Assembly: GCA_015501595.1 (NCBI GenBank)
Contig: JADNRX010000492.1
Span: forward strand, 1-38,359
Direction: 5' to 3'
Length of the DNA stretch: 38,359 nucleotides
Source of the DNA: Hymenopellis radicata
Taxonomy: Eukaryota; Basidiomycota; Agaricomycetes; Agaricales; Physalacriaceae
The notes below the pieces were generated by a model. It did no database searches. It was not told the DNA's origin and was given only the letters and a program-made list of their open reading frames with translations. The first letter of the stretch is position 1. Each line of letters opens with the position of its first letter. Shown piece by piece: positions 1-11,524 of the stretch. Both the position numbers and the translations under genes were made by a program.

Positions 1-451
1 ATGGCTTGCAAAGACAGCAAGCGTGATTGTGTGGCGAACACTCAAGTCTTGCGTCTTCGTACTAACGAGATCGTTTTTTGATTCTAGACTGCATCAGCTG
101 GTTGATAGCTGCGGCACCTACCATTCTTGCCCGTCACAGCCTTGTTGTCTTCCTCAGCTTCTCATCGCTTTCCAGAAACGAACTGCCCAAAATATTATAG
201 CGGTGCGACTAGTATACAAAGTATACAAAGGAAGTATGTAGGTGTACTATGTAATGTAACAGTCAAACAAAACGAAAGCAATTATCAATAGACCCTCTCA
301 AAGCATAGATGACAGAAAGCCGATGAAAAAGCAAGGATGTAAGTAGCAAGAAAGGTGCGACAATTGATAGCAAGATGAATGGGAGAATGGGGGATACAAG
401 GGGATACGGGGATGGACATTGGAGTATCCTAACCCGGGGGTCTCGAGTCCT

Positions 452-706
452 TCAATAGATGGGCGCGGGTTGCGGAGCGAGCAACGGGGACATCGTGATA
501 TAGCTGTGACTCTTCTGCGCTTCGACCCATTCCTGCACAACGTGAGGATCAACACCAAGGCGCTGGGCCCACGTCGCAATCAGCTCCTGAGTGGGATCGA
601 GCCCTGATTTCAATCTGAACACGGCGCTGAGGTAGTCGAGCTTGTCGATCCCATCCATCTGCCGGTTCAGCCAGTCCTCCGCAACTGCATAAGGATAATT
701 CAACAC
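452..706 (-). CDS. Last exon of a helix-turn-helix-like protein, left copy
   Basis: The exon starts after a splice acceptor (GTGCGCAG just upstream of 706 on the minus strand) and runs 84 codons to a TGA. The segment ELIATWAQRLGVDPHVVQEW resembles helices 2 and 3 of a homeodomain-like helix-turn-helix, where a conserved Trp normally sits in the recognition helix. The usual WFxNxR motif is absent, so a true homeodomain is not shown. The upstream exon is not certain: the sequence LDEKPFTG ending near 760 could join in frame through an intron of about 54 nt. The right-arm copy has a frameshift in this exon. Function is unknown; DNA binding is an inference. Confidence 0.4.
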   Translation of the reverse strand: MLNYPYAVAEDWLNRQMDGIDKLDYLSAVFRLKSGLDPTQELIATWAQRLGVDPHVVQEWVEAQKSHSYITMSPLLAPQPAPIY

Positions 707-961
707 CTGCGCACAAGTAGTGACGAGGACGCCAGGAGGATTCCGAGTGCGCGTGAATACGCCGGTGAATGGCTTTTCGTCAAGAGGCGTTGATTCTGAG
801 CCATATTGTCAGTGGGCTGTAGAATGCAATGCCAATGCACGCACGAGCATCACTGAGTATCCGCGCACGCCCTTTTCCTTCGATGCTCTGCATTGGCCCT
901 CAATCTTTGACGGGTGACTTGATGTGGTCGGGCTAACAAGCGTGGTCGGTGTTGATGATTT

Positions 962-1456
962 TTGGAGAAGGAAGGACTCGTACTTTCACTAAGCGCTTGT
1001 ATGGCTCGGTTTGGAATGCGTGGCGTCCCAAACACAAGCATCGTTGTCATCAAAGTCTACCCATACGTGAGAATGTTCGAAGAACAACAAGATCCCCGGT
1101 TTACTGCGTATTCACGACTTGCAGATGTTCATATCATCTCCATCCTTCCCCTGGCCCTCAAGTACCACTACTCCTCGATGTCCGAACGTGTAATCCAACG
1201 GGCCTCCACATATCCATTATCTCTGAATTCGGAAGTTAGCGGCACTACAGAATCACGCTTCGGTTGGCATTATTATGGCAAGGACAGCGTGTTAATCACA
1301 GGTGTTAGAATCATGGTCGACGAAGAGAGGCTGTGGCAAACTACTATTTCTCGCTCGCTAAGGGTGGCGACTGGAGTAACCGTAGCAGACGCTTGTTGTA
1401 TAGAAGGTTTACCGAACGACAAACATGCCTTCAATAGATCCGCGTCACGGCATTGA
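962..1456 (+). CDS. Conserved hypothetical protein, 164 codons, left copy
   Basis: An uninterrupted frame of 164 codons that I do not recognise. It contains the segment RIMVDEERLWQTTISRSLRV and no obvious signal peptide, membrane segment or zinc motif. The mirror copy at 32,714-33,208 is equally long and open. The two differ only by substitutions, including Val/Ala near codon 32, His/Leu near codon 68 and Asn-Asp/Lys-Tyr near codon 152, with no indels. This stands out because neighbouring genes in the arms have collected frameshifts, and it suggests the frame may be used. It could be one exon of a larger gene, or an open frame kept by chance in a highly similar tract. Confidence 0.35.
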   Translation: MEKEGLVLSLSACMARFGMRGVPNTSIVVIKVYPYVRMFEEQQDPRFTAYSRLADVHIISILPLALKYHYSSMSERVIQRASTYPLSLNSEVSGTTESRFGWHYYGKDSVLITGVRIMVDEERLWQTTISRSLRVATGVTVADACCIEGLPNDKHAFNRSASRH

Positions 1457-1459
1457 ATT

Positions 1460-3640
1460 CGTCGTCCAGATGATACATGAGAATCCGTAATCAATTCCTG
1501 CTCATGGCGATGGCATCAAATCGACGAAAAAGAAGGTAAAAGGCGGGGTCTACTGACCTTGATAACCGTAAGCTCGTTGTCTAGGCTCTCGGCTCCAATG
1601 CTTCCGTTCATCAATAGACTCGAGCCATGCAATCTTTACGACCTCGAGGTATGTTCACAAGTTGAGAACTGCGACGCAGGATTACAACAAGGGGACAAAA
1701 GATGAGACGGAGACAACCTGACAACGCCGTCAGCAAATGGTTGGAATTATAAGACAACATCTACCCAAACTGTGCGGTGCGGCATCGAACTATATCCGAG
1801 ACGGCGATGCGCAGCGCATGAGATATTTGAAGAGGAACGCAAAGCAAAGGCTTGGTGCTAGGTGGCGTCATTACAGCAGCACTACCAAACGGACTCAGAG
1901 CAAATAAAGCCACCACAGATTCGGAAACGCGTACCTCACAGAGTTTCAACGAATCTTGGGGCGCGATATGCAGGTTTTGAATGGGACCGGGTATGGTGTG
2001 AGGGCGTTTCGGTATCGTGCCGCAAGCGTTGACTGCAGCACGGAGAAACGGAGGAAGAAGGTGGAGCTAGAGCCTGAGGTAATGGTGATTCGGTTATTAT
2101 ACGCGGTGCTTATGAATGACTCGTGGAAATCGTCTCATCCAGGAAGGAAGTCGGCCTTCGGTCGTGATCTGCGTCTGACAACGTCACTATTTCAATCCCA
2201 GAAGCGTCAAGTAGAATTGGTATTCCCAGCAGTTAGATGACGAGCAGCCGTGCGCGCTACGGGAGTACATAAGAGTCGGACAACATGCTACGCATGACGT
2301 CCAGTATATCCGCCTTCTAACAGGATGACGACGTCGATCGTGCTAGTCGTTCAAATGCGCGAAGACAATGCCTGTGAAGGTTTGATAGATGTGAGAACGA
2401 GGACAATGGAGAAGATAAAATAGACAAACCTGCAGCAAATGATAAGCAGATGTTCGATCTCTTGCTCTTTACACCGACAGCAACGTCCCATCCACCAGGT
2501 GCAGCTATCCAAATAGATTATGGCATCGTCCAAATCTATGTGATTTAGCCACCGCTACGATTGTTCACCGCGCGGAACATCCCTCCTCCATCACTTGAGC
2601 CGCGCGCCGTCTAATGTGCGGGAAGATGCGGCAGCGATGCGCTCTCTATGCCCAAATACATAGGAGTAGTCCTCTCAGGGTATTATCTCGGCTGTCCTGG
2701 AAAGCGGACGCGAAAATACCATTATGGCCATTAAGGCGGGATGGTTCGAGAGCGGGACGGCATGATGACGGCGGGATGACGGCTAGCAAACGACTATCGC
2801 CGACACGAGGTCGCAGAGCGAGTTCCAGTCGTTGTGGTGACAAGACTCCTAGCGTGGATTTGGTTAGCGCCCATTATACACTCAGGCGACGACCTAGATA
2901 AGCTACGGCAGATGGAAGGGCACTGGGTAGGGCAGCGGACATGAGTGCCCCATCACAAGCACGAGATGATGGCGCCACATACTGCAGGTATAAGGCGAGC
3001 GGAGAGGGTGATCCGATTCCAATATACGTTGGCAAAGATGGGGAGCATGAGGTCGACGTCCTAGAGGGATATGCACGGATGAAGAATCATGGAGTATGTC
3101 GTTAATGCCGCGTAAGACGGTCAGTGTAGAACAAGCCGGTGGTTGAAACCAGACAAATTCTAATCCGAGGGGAAAAGCGATCTATAGAAAACGTTGGAAG
3201 GGAAACGAGGGAGGAAAAGTGGTAGAGACGATGATGATCTGTATACTGGAGAGACATAAATAAGGTTACATCGACCAAACCAAATGTGCACGAACCCAGT
3301 CAACGCGCATTCAATTGTCCACAATATGCTCGCCCCAGCAGGGCGTCTTCCCGGCGACTTTACCGGGCTGCCATTCGGTGCAGTCTCAAGTATGGAGGGT
3401 TTCCGAAATGATGCCGTCCAGCGCAATCTAGTCATAGAGGAGACGTCGACTGGTCTCAGAAAGCGCGTCGGCTTCGCAGAGAGTGTTCCAAGCCGCGAGC
3501 GTGTCCCTCGGGTCTGGGCGTCGTCCAACGTGTCGTATTCCGGTGACTAGAGCGCGCCAGAATGACTAGCCCAGTAGTCCACGCACGTATACATCGCCCC
3601 GCGACGCGCAGCTATCGGCGCTGCGTCAATTGCAGGTCAA
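1460..3640. other. Duplicated stretch without a convincing gene
   Basis: About 2.2 kb in which I cannot support a gene. The part from about 2,240 onwards is almost base-for-base identical to its mirror at about 30,500-31,910, so identical open frames on both strands (for example 2,614-2,901 and 3,284-3,550) come from sequence identity and are not evidence of selection. One possible spliced exon pair lies on the minus strand at about 2,290-2,540: a Cys-rich frame ending CRCKEQEIEHLLIICC, an intron starting GTTTGTC and ending CACAG, then HCLRAFERLA and a stop. It is weak on its own. Confidence 0.5.
2290..2540 (-). CDS. Possible small Cys-rich spliced gene fragment, left copy
   Basis: On the minus strand a frame with DDAIIYLDSCTWWMGRCCRC continues to EQEIEHLLIICC, meets a plausible GTTTGT donor and CACAG acceptor about 58 nt apart, and continues with HCLRAFERLARS before a stop. 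The mirror copy at about 31,600-31,850 is identical. No start is identified and I do not recognise a family. It may be a fragment of an old gene. The splice sites and cysteine pattern are the only support. Confidence 0.2.
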
Positions 3641-3705
3641 TTGTGGTCGATGGTGGAAAGAGGAAAGATGCATTACGTCATGTGACCCACCTCCTTCCGT
3701 CCATC
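3640..3705 (-). repeat. Dispersed repeat R, short fragment, left arm
   Basis: The minus strand carries the core GTGGGTCACATGACGTAAT followed by a CTCTTTCC box. It matches the cores at 30,452-30,490, 34,371-34,414 and 37,628-37,668. Here only about 60-150 bp of the repeat is recognisable. The core holds an E-box (CACATG) overlapping a CRE/ATF-like TGACGTAA. Confidence 0.7.
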
Positions 3706-4321
3706 ATCTTCGAATCTCGAGATGGTTCTGCTGGCTGTTGACGCGACGGATGATATGTACAGTGTTCTGCGCTGTGTGTTTACAAGGACGAAAATGCATA
3801 ATCATCTCCCACTCTAGCATTTTTTTGTTTCGATGCTACGCGTTCAGCTCCACCGCGAGTCAGGCAGATCCGCTTTCTTGTCGCCACCGTGGATACAGGA
3901 CTGGAATACTTTGGAACACTCGGGCCTTCTGTATTTCTTCCATACTCCTTCACCCTGTTGCATCTACTCCCGAAAAACCGATATCCTTGTCTTCCAAGTC
4001 TACTATTTCTATTGAGCACCGTCTGGCACGCTTCTTTCCTCCGAGTCCTCACCGACGGTCAGGGCCCGCCTGCCGCTACTACGTCAAGCTCTGCACTGAT
4101 GCGCTTTGAACCGCCATCATCGGCTTTAACAAAGACGGCGAGGACAACAACGACGTGCTACTCATTATTATAAAAGTATGTTCAGAAGATCCATTGTCCA
4201 CGTCATCAGTTGCTTTGAAGAAATATCTCACAATCGGGCTTTTGTTCCTTGGACCAGTCAACTTCTTCAAGTTCAGAGAACCTTTGTCTCCGTGTTGATA
4301 AGCAGGGTCGCCTATAAGTAG

Positions 4322-4329
4322 TATAAAAA
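4322..4329 (+). promoter_or_regulatory. TATA box of F-box gene, left copy
   Basis: TATAAAAA lies about 50 bases upstream of the ATG at 4,378, a reasonable spacing for a fungal core promoter. It is conserved in the mirror copy. Confidence 0.5.
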
Positions 4330-4377
4330 CGCGATTGAAACCATTGGCATGTGCGCTTCACTTGCACCCTCACCACC

Positions 4378-5599
4378 ATGTCCACCGCCTCCAAACGCTC
4401 TCGTCGTGCACCAGAAGAATACTGCCATGTATTCTCATCCGGGAACAACGTCAATGAATCCAGCCGTGCTGTTCCGAGTCAACCCAGCCGAAAACGCGGC
4501 GTGAAAACCAAGCATCAGTCTATAGCTAAATCAAAGAAGACGCAGGAATCTCGTATGGGCGCCCTGGGTAGACTTCCAGTGGAGCTTATTCACGAGGTAC
4601 GTCTTCTCCTCGGGTTGTGCCCTTGCAATTCTAATATCGAACGAAACAGATTCTGTTACACCTGATGCCCAAGAGTCTACTCGCAATCATGTTCCTTTGT
4701 CGAAGATTCTACGACATTCTGTCTGACACGTCCGTTACGTCCGTAGCATTATGGAAAGCGGCTAGGTCGAATGAACGTGTTCCTATCCCTGCGCCACCTC
4801 CTGATTTCAGTGAAGTCCAATGGGCGAAGTTCTTGTGGACTAATTACTGCGAGGTGGGCTTAATGTTATCGCTCATTGATCTGAGTACTTTCAGGCTCAC
4901 TGCCATGTAGATCTGCGGTCCAAGGCGAGCAAGAAACTCACCATCTTGTACGCCGTCAGGAAACGTATCTGTGTCAAGTGTATGTCCGCAAAGTCAGTTC
5001 ATAAGTCTAGTTCTCTATCACCTTTTCCTGATTGCTCTCAGCTTGGTACACTGTGGCGCATCCACAAGTGCGTTGTTGAAGAAGATCCCATTTGCTTCAG
5101 GGCGTTGCTACCGCTCCTCGTGCCGTCGGGTACGTCCCTCCTTCTGTCTCCCAAATTTCACTCAGTACCCAAACGTGATGCAGATAAAGATAAATCCGGC
5201 TCCCGTCTGCTTTTGATGACTGCCTGGTCCAGAGACTGGGACACCGATAACCACATCATCGAAGCCAACCGCAAGTATTACTGGATCCCCGATATCACAT
5301 CCATGTTTAGGCAAGTAAGCATGGACCACCCAGAGGTGTTCTTTGGCCGTGCGGGCGCTGCTTCTGCTTCTGCGGCGAGGGAGTATGAGGCGTTCGTCAA
5401 TGAAAGAACGGAGCATATTCAAAGGAGATTGCAAGTATGTCAACAGTACAGAGTTGTCGTAACTCCGTGGGGGCTAATCACCCTTTAGCATGCATACGAG
5501 TGTTGCGAATGGGAACGTAAGACGTACCTCCTTGAAAGACAGGATGCAGACGACAGGCCGCATTGGGGTTTCAATAGCATGGCTACGTTAGCCACCTAG
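4378..5599 (+). pseudogene. F-box protein, left copy, frameshifted
   Basis: The ATG at 4,378 opens a basic N-terminus, then an F-box at about residues 63-105 (LGRLPVELIHEILLHL continuing across the first intron into SLLAIMFLCRRFYDIL). Proposed introns are 4,597-4,649, 4,854-4,894, 4,993-5,041, 5,130-5,165 (36 nt) and 5,435-5,488. After exon 3 (RKRICVKC, SAN) the frame continues LVHCGASTSALLKKIPFAS and then breaks at about 5,101, where this copy has one G fewer than the right-arm copy. A second indel near 5,550 changes the C-terminus. F-box proteins recruit substrates to SCF ubiquitin ligases through Skp1; the substrate is unknown. The right-arm copy reads through these points, so this one is called a pseudogene unless the indels are sequence errors. 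Confidence 0.7.
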
Positions 5600-5699
5600 C
5601 TGCATTGTCTGTCGTATGCACCTCCTCTTATGTCTGCGCTGGTCGTCTGATTTCGGAGGTTCAACACAAGCTGATAGCATTTAGCATTATACCTGCAGA

Positions 5700-5925
5700 C
5701 GGCTGTATTCATGTACATACTAAATAGCACTCCCATCCTAACGCGACCTGAACACCATCGCAAAAAATCGGCGTACTCGCACTGGTCCCGCTGACAGTCC
5801 CTGACGAGCCTTTGTAGAAGATCTCTAGCCCTTGTCGAATCCTCGTCCACTGGCATTATACTTGCCGCGCCTCTGGAGGTTTGGTACGGACATCCGGAGG
5901 TGAATTCGGCGAGGGTTAGACAGGA
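5700..5925 (-). pseudogene. Sedolisin (S53) C-terminal fragment, left copy
   Basis: Minus-strand remnant lying just beyond the 3' end of the left pectate lyase. It retains EFTSGCPYQTS, then YNASGRGF, then TVSGTSASTPIF, the last being the S53 motif that carries the catalytic serine. Compared with the right copy it lacks about 125 bp between the first two segments and a further short piece, so the order of the family is kept but the frame is not. Sedolisins are acidic secreted serine-carboxyl peptidases. This copy cannot encode one. Confidence 0.65.
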
Positions 5926-6087
5926 TTCTGCAATGCCGCGGTACTCTTTCGCAACGATTTACCGTTGTCTTCCTGTTGTCAGTCGATGATACAGCCGGTC
6001 GACAGCCAAATAAAATTAGCATTTGCTTAAGACATACACAACGCAATTCCCGCGATACAGCCAGCCTCCCAAGATTTTGCGTAGTCT

Positions 6088-7749
6088 TTAGAGGCCCGTT
6101 ACCTTTCCTGCTCCGGCACTAGCCTGAACGATCGCCGGGACTGAGGCCGCAGCGTCGATAGTGTAGGTGTATGGTACACTGGTCAAGGTACCAGCGTCAA
6201 TCTATGGCCGTGCGTCAGTAAGGTGTATTCAAATTTGAACAGATTGGCCCTCACAGCGCCAACTGTGGTGTTGGTGAAGACGTTGCTGCGTTGCACGGCG
6301 CTGGAGAATGCAGTCGCGTCAGGGCTGAGAAATAGGATGGGAACCTGAAACGACATACAAGCCCGCGTTGAGCGTGGTCTCGATTGGGTCAACAACCTGG
6401 GTGCGACAAGTAAGTAGAAATACCCCGTTGGAATGGGAAATGAGAATGAAAAAGCGTACGTTCGTGAACTGGTTGTCCTCGATCAGGGTTTGAGCGCCGT
6501 CGCGAGAGTCCACAGCGCTATCAAGAACATTGTCGAAGAAGTTGGAGTAGATATGACTGGCGGCATGGCGGGTCAGTGTGAAGGACATCTCGAATAGAGA
6601 AAGTCTTACCCGGTACCGAAACGCAAGGATGGAGTGCGGGAGTTGATCTCAAGGAAGTGGTTGTGGTGGTAGGTGACACTGAATGCAGATACGCCGTGAG
6701 CAGGTGGATTTAAAAAGTGGATCTAATCACACACCGGAGATGTCCGCTGTCCTCGTCTCCGGTGCTGTCAGAGCCGCGACGAGAGAGCACTTGAAGTGTT
6801 GCTGAAAAGGTTCCAGGACACCGTCACAAAGCTAAAAGACCAGTCAGAGTGATCGAGACATGGCACGCTATTCAGGCATACTCAGTTCCGTGGTTCATAT
6901 CGAGCTGGCCGTCATAAAAGTCCTTGTCATGGGTAAGGTCAGAGGTGAACTATAGAGCGTCAAGCAATGCCACTTTGCCACTAATAAAAGGAAGGATCGT
7001 ACGGTGTTGTGCTGCGATGCGGGATCAGTCAAATAGCGTAATCGATTCTAAACATAGACGTACGTCGACCCAGATATTCGTAGAAGTCTGGAGCTCGATG
7101 AGGTCCGTCGGGGCAGGAGACTTGGACAACTGCAGGTTGCGGAAAATCAACGTTCGTTCCTTTCTGTTCGACGTTCAACCGTCATAAAGCAAGAAGGATT
7201 ATATTCGTTGTACTTTGCCTTAACGCGGAACCGCGCCGGTAACGCCAGAGTTGGCGCCGATACCGACAACAGTCGTGCTGCCCGAGATAAATCAGAGGTG
7301 CGTTTACAACGCAGCACGGAAGAATGCATACTGGTTCCCAACGTCAATAGTGTCGCCGTCTATGTAGGTGATATTTTTCAGTACGTCTGAAGAGAAAATT
7401 TAACAACAGTACCTCCGGTGATAATGCCGTTGATCTCAACGATCTTGGGGTCGCCCCGGTCACGGCGCGCGAAGCGCAGCGAGAGTGTCACGCTGTAAGA
7501 TTTTGTCTCAGTCTACATCGAAAACGTGAAGGAAACAGCAAACGTCGTAGTAGCTCCTCGGCACCTCCCGTAGTGCTCCATTTCAAGGTTGCGAAGCCCA
7601 CCAGTTGGTCAACTGAGGACGAAACACGCGTAAAGAGCCTCGTTTCTGGACAAATTAAATCAAAACTCACTGGGCGCCGCACGCTTGTCGATGGTGACAG
7701 CACTGACCAAAGCAACGAGAATGGTAAATGCGGAAAGACGAAGAAACAT
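6088..7749 (-). pseudogene. PL1 pectate lyase, left copy, multiple frameshifts
   Basis: Mirror of the intact gene at 26,239-27,909, with the same exon order. It begins with a signal-peptide-like start (MFLRLSAFTILVALVSA) and ends at the stop 6,088-6,090. Compared with the right copy, exons 2 and 3 have an extra A and missing G residues (about 7,555-7,585), and missing single bases in the segments corresponding to VTTLAALRAAVTG and TPKIVE (about 7,440-7,490). The later exons, with the VTVSWN, HNHFLEINSRTPSLRFG and AHIYSNFFDN segments, are recognisable. Several independent indels make this copy non-functional as written. Confidence 0.8.
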
Positions 7750-7752
7750 CAT

Positions 7753-8486
7753 GGGTAGTGGCTGATAGTGAAGTCTTGCAGCTGCCGAGAGAGGGACTCT
7801 GAACTCCCCAGACCGTTAAGTGCAACGTCTTTATACGCAACTTGTATCTAAAATAAAGGTCGCGGGCCGCGTCGAGAGGCAGAGGCTATTCATCGGATCC
7901 AAAACCAGGGATGCTGACCATAGAGAAGACTGAGTGTAGCAATCGAGGTGTGGTTTCCTCGAATGCGCGATCCGCCGATAAATGTCGAACCTTCGGCACA
8001 AAAGGTATGATGTTAAAAGAAGGCATAGACTACTGGCCAGTTTCTCCGTAGCGGTCCGTCGGGGCACGTGGCACCAGATCGTGGTGGTCATCGCGAATTA
8101 CGGATATTTGGCGGTTTTGAATTCTCCAGGGCGTTGAGCCGTTGCAGAGACAGCTCAGTGAACACATCGTGGTAAGAGGAAAGAAGTGAAATGGCCGTGA
8201 CGTGATAGCCGCATTGGAATTGACTCTGCCAGTTCTCCAAGTGGTATGGAGTTGGTTAAAAATAAACAAATCACGCCAGAACGAATGAAATGAGATATTT
8301 ATAAGTGCCATACACGTCCGGGCCGCTTTCAGGTTGAACGAACGAGCTGCGCAGAGAAAGGCAATCATGAGTTGAATGCATCCGTGGGTCACTTCCGTGT
8401 CTGCACCCGGTCTGGCTGGCAAGCTGGCTGGCTCAGTTATACTTAAGAGGAAATATAAAACAACAGGGTGAGCGAGGACCGAAAAT
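7753..8486. other. Intergenic between pectate lyase and cullin, left arm
   Basis: No gene supported. It holds the promoter of the left pectate lyase (a TATAAA box, read on the minus strand, at 7,830-7,835, about 80 bases upstream of the start) and the 3' flank of the left cullin. Sequence is closely mirrored at 25,529-26,238. Confidence 0.6.
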
Positions 8487-11175
8487 TTAGGCGACATAGG
8501 CAAAGGTGTCTTTCTGTCCATCGACACGTTCCATGTACTCCTTCTCTAATAGTGTCTCTATCGCCTTTAGAGGAAGAAAAGAAAACGTCAGATGTTGTAC
8601 ATGCAGCGTAACGATGACGTGTACCTTCTTGATGACCGGGATTTTGGGAGCAAAGCGCTGAGAGATCTGGGAAACGACCTGCTGGATGAGAGCCTGGTTC
8701 GTCATCGTTTGGCGCGTCTTCATAATGCTAACCAACGGCGTGAGCAGTCTCGTCATAGAATAGGAAAGAACCCCTACCGAACAATGGTAGCCTGGATAAC
8801 ATATTTCCTGTCCTCGTCAACGGACGTTAGGATGTCGGAAGACTCGGCTTTGACTTCAGCCTTGAGCGGCTGGTTGAGGTTGACACGGATCTTCTTAGAC
8901 TTGAATCCTGTTGCGACATCGTAAGATTCATTCAGACAATGGAACATACTGCATACCTGGGTTCAGGTCATACTGATCCTCCTCGTCGTTGATGAGGATC
9001 TTTGCTTTGACCAAGAGAGCCAACACCCGCGACAAGATATCCTGGCTAATAGATGTCGCCGCCACCAATTTGTCCATCGATAACGTGTCGTGCCTGTTGT
9101 ACTGCAGCAACACCGACGTCTGATATGCGCTCGTCATTAGGATGTACTTCTGGTTCAGATAATTCGCCCGCAACTCGTTCTTCGAGTAGTTCCACAGCCA
9201 AGTTAGTTTGCGTCCAGAATGCTTGCTCTGGTAGTACTTCTGGAACCTCTCGTACGTGCTGATGATTTCGACTGGAATGGCAAAGTCGTGGTTGGGCGGG
9301 TTGAGCGACCAGAAGTTGGTACCAAGAACCATGATGCTGAAATCGATTTCTATGTCGCCGTGGTTTTGTTCCGTGCTCTGCTTGAAGGCGTCCGTGAGAT
9401 CCTTGCTCAGGCCCACATCTGCAAAACAAAAATGAGAGCGGGCGGATAATGGAATTGAAAACGTACTGGTGAACATGCGCTGCAGCTTGTATACATACTC
9501 AAAACCACAAGCTTCCTCCAACTTGGAGATCATGCTCGCCTCCGCTTCGTCCGACACAGATACACTGTGAATCAAACGCTTCGTCAACTGGGTGGTGTAG
9601 AATGTCTGGAACACGTCCTTATCCTCCAAGTACTTGAAAAGAGTCATCTTGTCGATGAATGAGAGAAAAGTCGCCGAAAAGACAGAACAACGTACAATAC
9701 GGTCAAGAGCAAGCTCCAAATCTTCCTCTGCCATCTTGTTCGTTTTCCGAAGTAACATGTCCGCGTGTTTGGAGATGAGTTCAGCAGATTTCGTCGATGA
9801 CGATCCCGTTACGCCGTTACGGTTAACAAACTCTCGACACGCATTATCCAAACTCGCGGCGAAAAGAGCGTTACTGTTGAACCTCCGCATAACCGTCTCC
9901 GAGTTCTCGTGATGCACCTCTAGTAAAGCATCGACATAGACCTTAAGGTCAAGGGAATCAATGACAGCGCCCTCCCCAGCAATCTTGGAGACTGCGGACA
10001 GACCAGCCTGTGTGACGTCACCCTCAAATCTCTTCCTGAAGGGCTCCAAACCATCAGGGATGCGCGCGAGAAGAGCGCAGACGCGCTGGAGATCTTCATC
10101 TTGGCCGTCCTCGAACAGCTTCTGGAAGCTGTCCTGCAACTGAGCGTGCTGGCGGATGAGAACATCTTCACATTTGGCGATCAACTCCTTGCGCGTCTTT
10201 GTGTGAAGATAACGCTCTACACGATCTTCCTCCTCCCTGAGCCACTCCTCTGCCTTTTTCAGATACTCGGACACGGTGTTCTCGGCAAGGAAAACCTCCG
10301 ACTCCGTTTTGTAATAGAGTTCGGATGCTTGGATGAAGGGATCTCGAAATGTTCCTTGTAGACGTCGAGGCATTCCTTGTTAGGATCGGTGTTATCGAGA
10401 CCTAGAGACACGAACGAGAGGACGACCTCCTTGACAAGACCCTGGTCTACCGAGTCTCCATTCCGCTGGCGTTCGATCAAACGCAGGACGGCGCCGGTGA
10501 GTTTCGAATTGTCTTTCTGGATATGCACGAAAAAATGCGATTTCCAATGTGCTAGCGCGAGCTGATGGCGATGATAAGGCATCAGGACGATATGAGCTTT
10601 TGAGGCTACTGACCGTGTAGACCTGGTGGATGTCCCATTTCCCTTCGGCTCTTTCTTGTTTCACGAAGGAGCGGTTAAGATACACGAAAAGCCGATTGAG
10701 GTTCTTGGCACCAGTTGTATAACGGGTCCATTCAGTGGCGTAGTACCGTAAGAGTTCCTCGTCCTGTAACGAGGCGGCAGCCTGATGGCCCATAATTGAT
10801 ACACCACAAGACACGACAAACGCGACTTTACCTGTTTCATCGGCACGAAATGTATCGTGAAATATTCTGTTAGTTTCTGGTAGAGATCGAATCCTAGAGG
10901 ATTGGCCCGCCGGGGCGCTGCTGTTAAGGTCGTTAGCGCCGTCCCGTGCCCGTAATGTAGCATATACCGTGGTTGCCGGCGACAATACCAGTCGTGAAGT
11001 AGTTATACACTGCCGTATACAGATTGGTAAAGTCGGGGAAGCTCAAACCGTAGAGATTGGTCATGATATGGTCGACACCAGGCCTCAGAAAGGCCCATGT
11101 TTCGGTGAAGTCCGCCGTGCGAGGCGGTACGTTGGAAAAATTGTTTGCCGAGGAAGAGGCAGCGGCCGACATCAT
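8487..11175 (-). CDS. CUL1: Cullin-1 (SCF scaffold), left copy, one frameshift
   Basis: Multi-exon cullin covering the whole family length (roughly 750 residues). It starts MMSAAASS at 11,175 and has the CUL1-type N-terminus (FTNLYTAVYNYFTTG), cullin repeats (AYLNR/VYLNR, VLRLIERQRNG, KAEEWLREEEDRVERYL), the cullin homology region (DKDVFQTFYTTQLTKRL, then DEAEASMISKLEEACGFEY), HSGRKLTWLW, and the C-terminal winged helix with IVRIMKTR, whose MK lysine is the site of Nedd8 attachment in the family. It ends DTFAYVA at 8,487. CUL1 bridges Skp1-F-box and Rbx1-E2. One base is missing at 10,338-10,340 (a CCC run on the coding strand where four C would keep IPFIQASELYYK in frame); otherwise I found no break. 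It is either a near-intact gene with a sequencing error or a young pseudogene. Confidence 0.85.
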
Positions 11176-11351
11176 AGTTGAGAAGGTCGTGGACAAACAG
11201 GAAAGAGTCAGGCGCCCAGAAGCACCCTGGTCTATGCCCATGGAGGTTACTTGCTGTTTTCGTACGTAACTAGTCTAAAATAGGCGGTATGTTTGCGCCA
11301 GAGTTCATTCTATTCTAGAAATAGTAGGCAAACATCCCGGGACGTGTTTAC

Positions 11352-11418
11352 GCGTCGCTCTTGCAGATATGCCACCATGTCCAGCGTCTTCTGGTAGTCC
11401 GGTATCTTTGCCTTGAGT
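11352..11418 (-). pseudogene. Prefoldin subunit 3 fragment, left copy
   Basis: A minus-strand segment reads LKAKIPDYQKTLDMVAYLQE then RR. This matches the prefoldin alpha-type subunit 3 (Pac10/VBP1) pattern, in which a coiled-coil segment contains KIPD followed by KTLxMVxxLQxRR. No start, N-terminus or C-terminal half is present here. Prefoldin passes nascent actin and tubulin to the CCT chaperonin. The fragment lies just upstream of the cullin start and is a relic. Confidence 0.55.
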
Positions 11419-11524
11419 CCCTGCCGCCGCGTCCAGTTGCATGGATCCAAGCCGATGGAATTCGAAAGGGCGAAGTCGTCGACGCGCCCAGAAGTGTATA
11501 CAGATAAGTATGAAATAGAGGTGA

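Noticed and set aside
452..760. Mating-type homeodomain (HD) gene
   Set aside because: The WFxNxR motif is absent and no paired HD1/HD2 genes or MIP gene are nearby.
3160..3528. Identical 122-codon frames in both arms (also 30,614-30,982)
   Set aside because: The DNA is identical on both strands here, so identical translations carry no information on coding; composition and motifs are not convincing.
8928..10373. 481-codon frame read as a separate protein starting MPRRLQGTF
   Set aside because: It is the downstream part of the left cullin after the frameshift, read through two introns; the first residues are out of frame.
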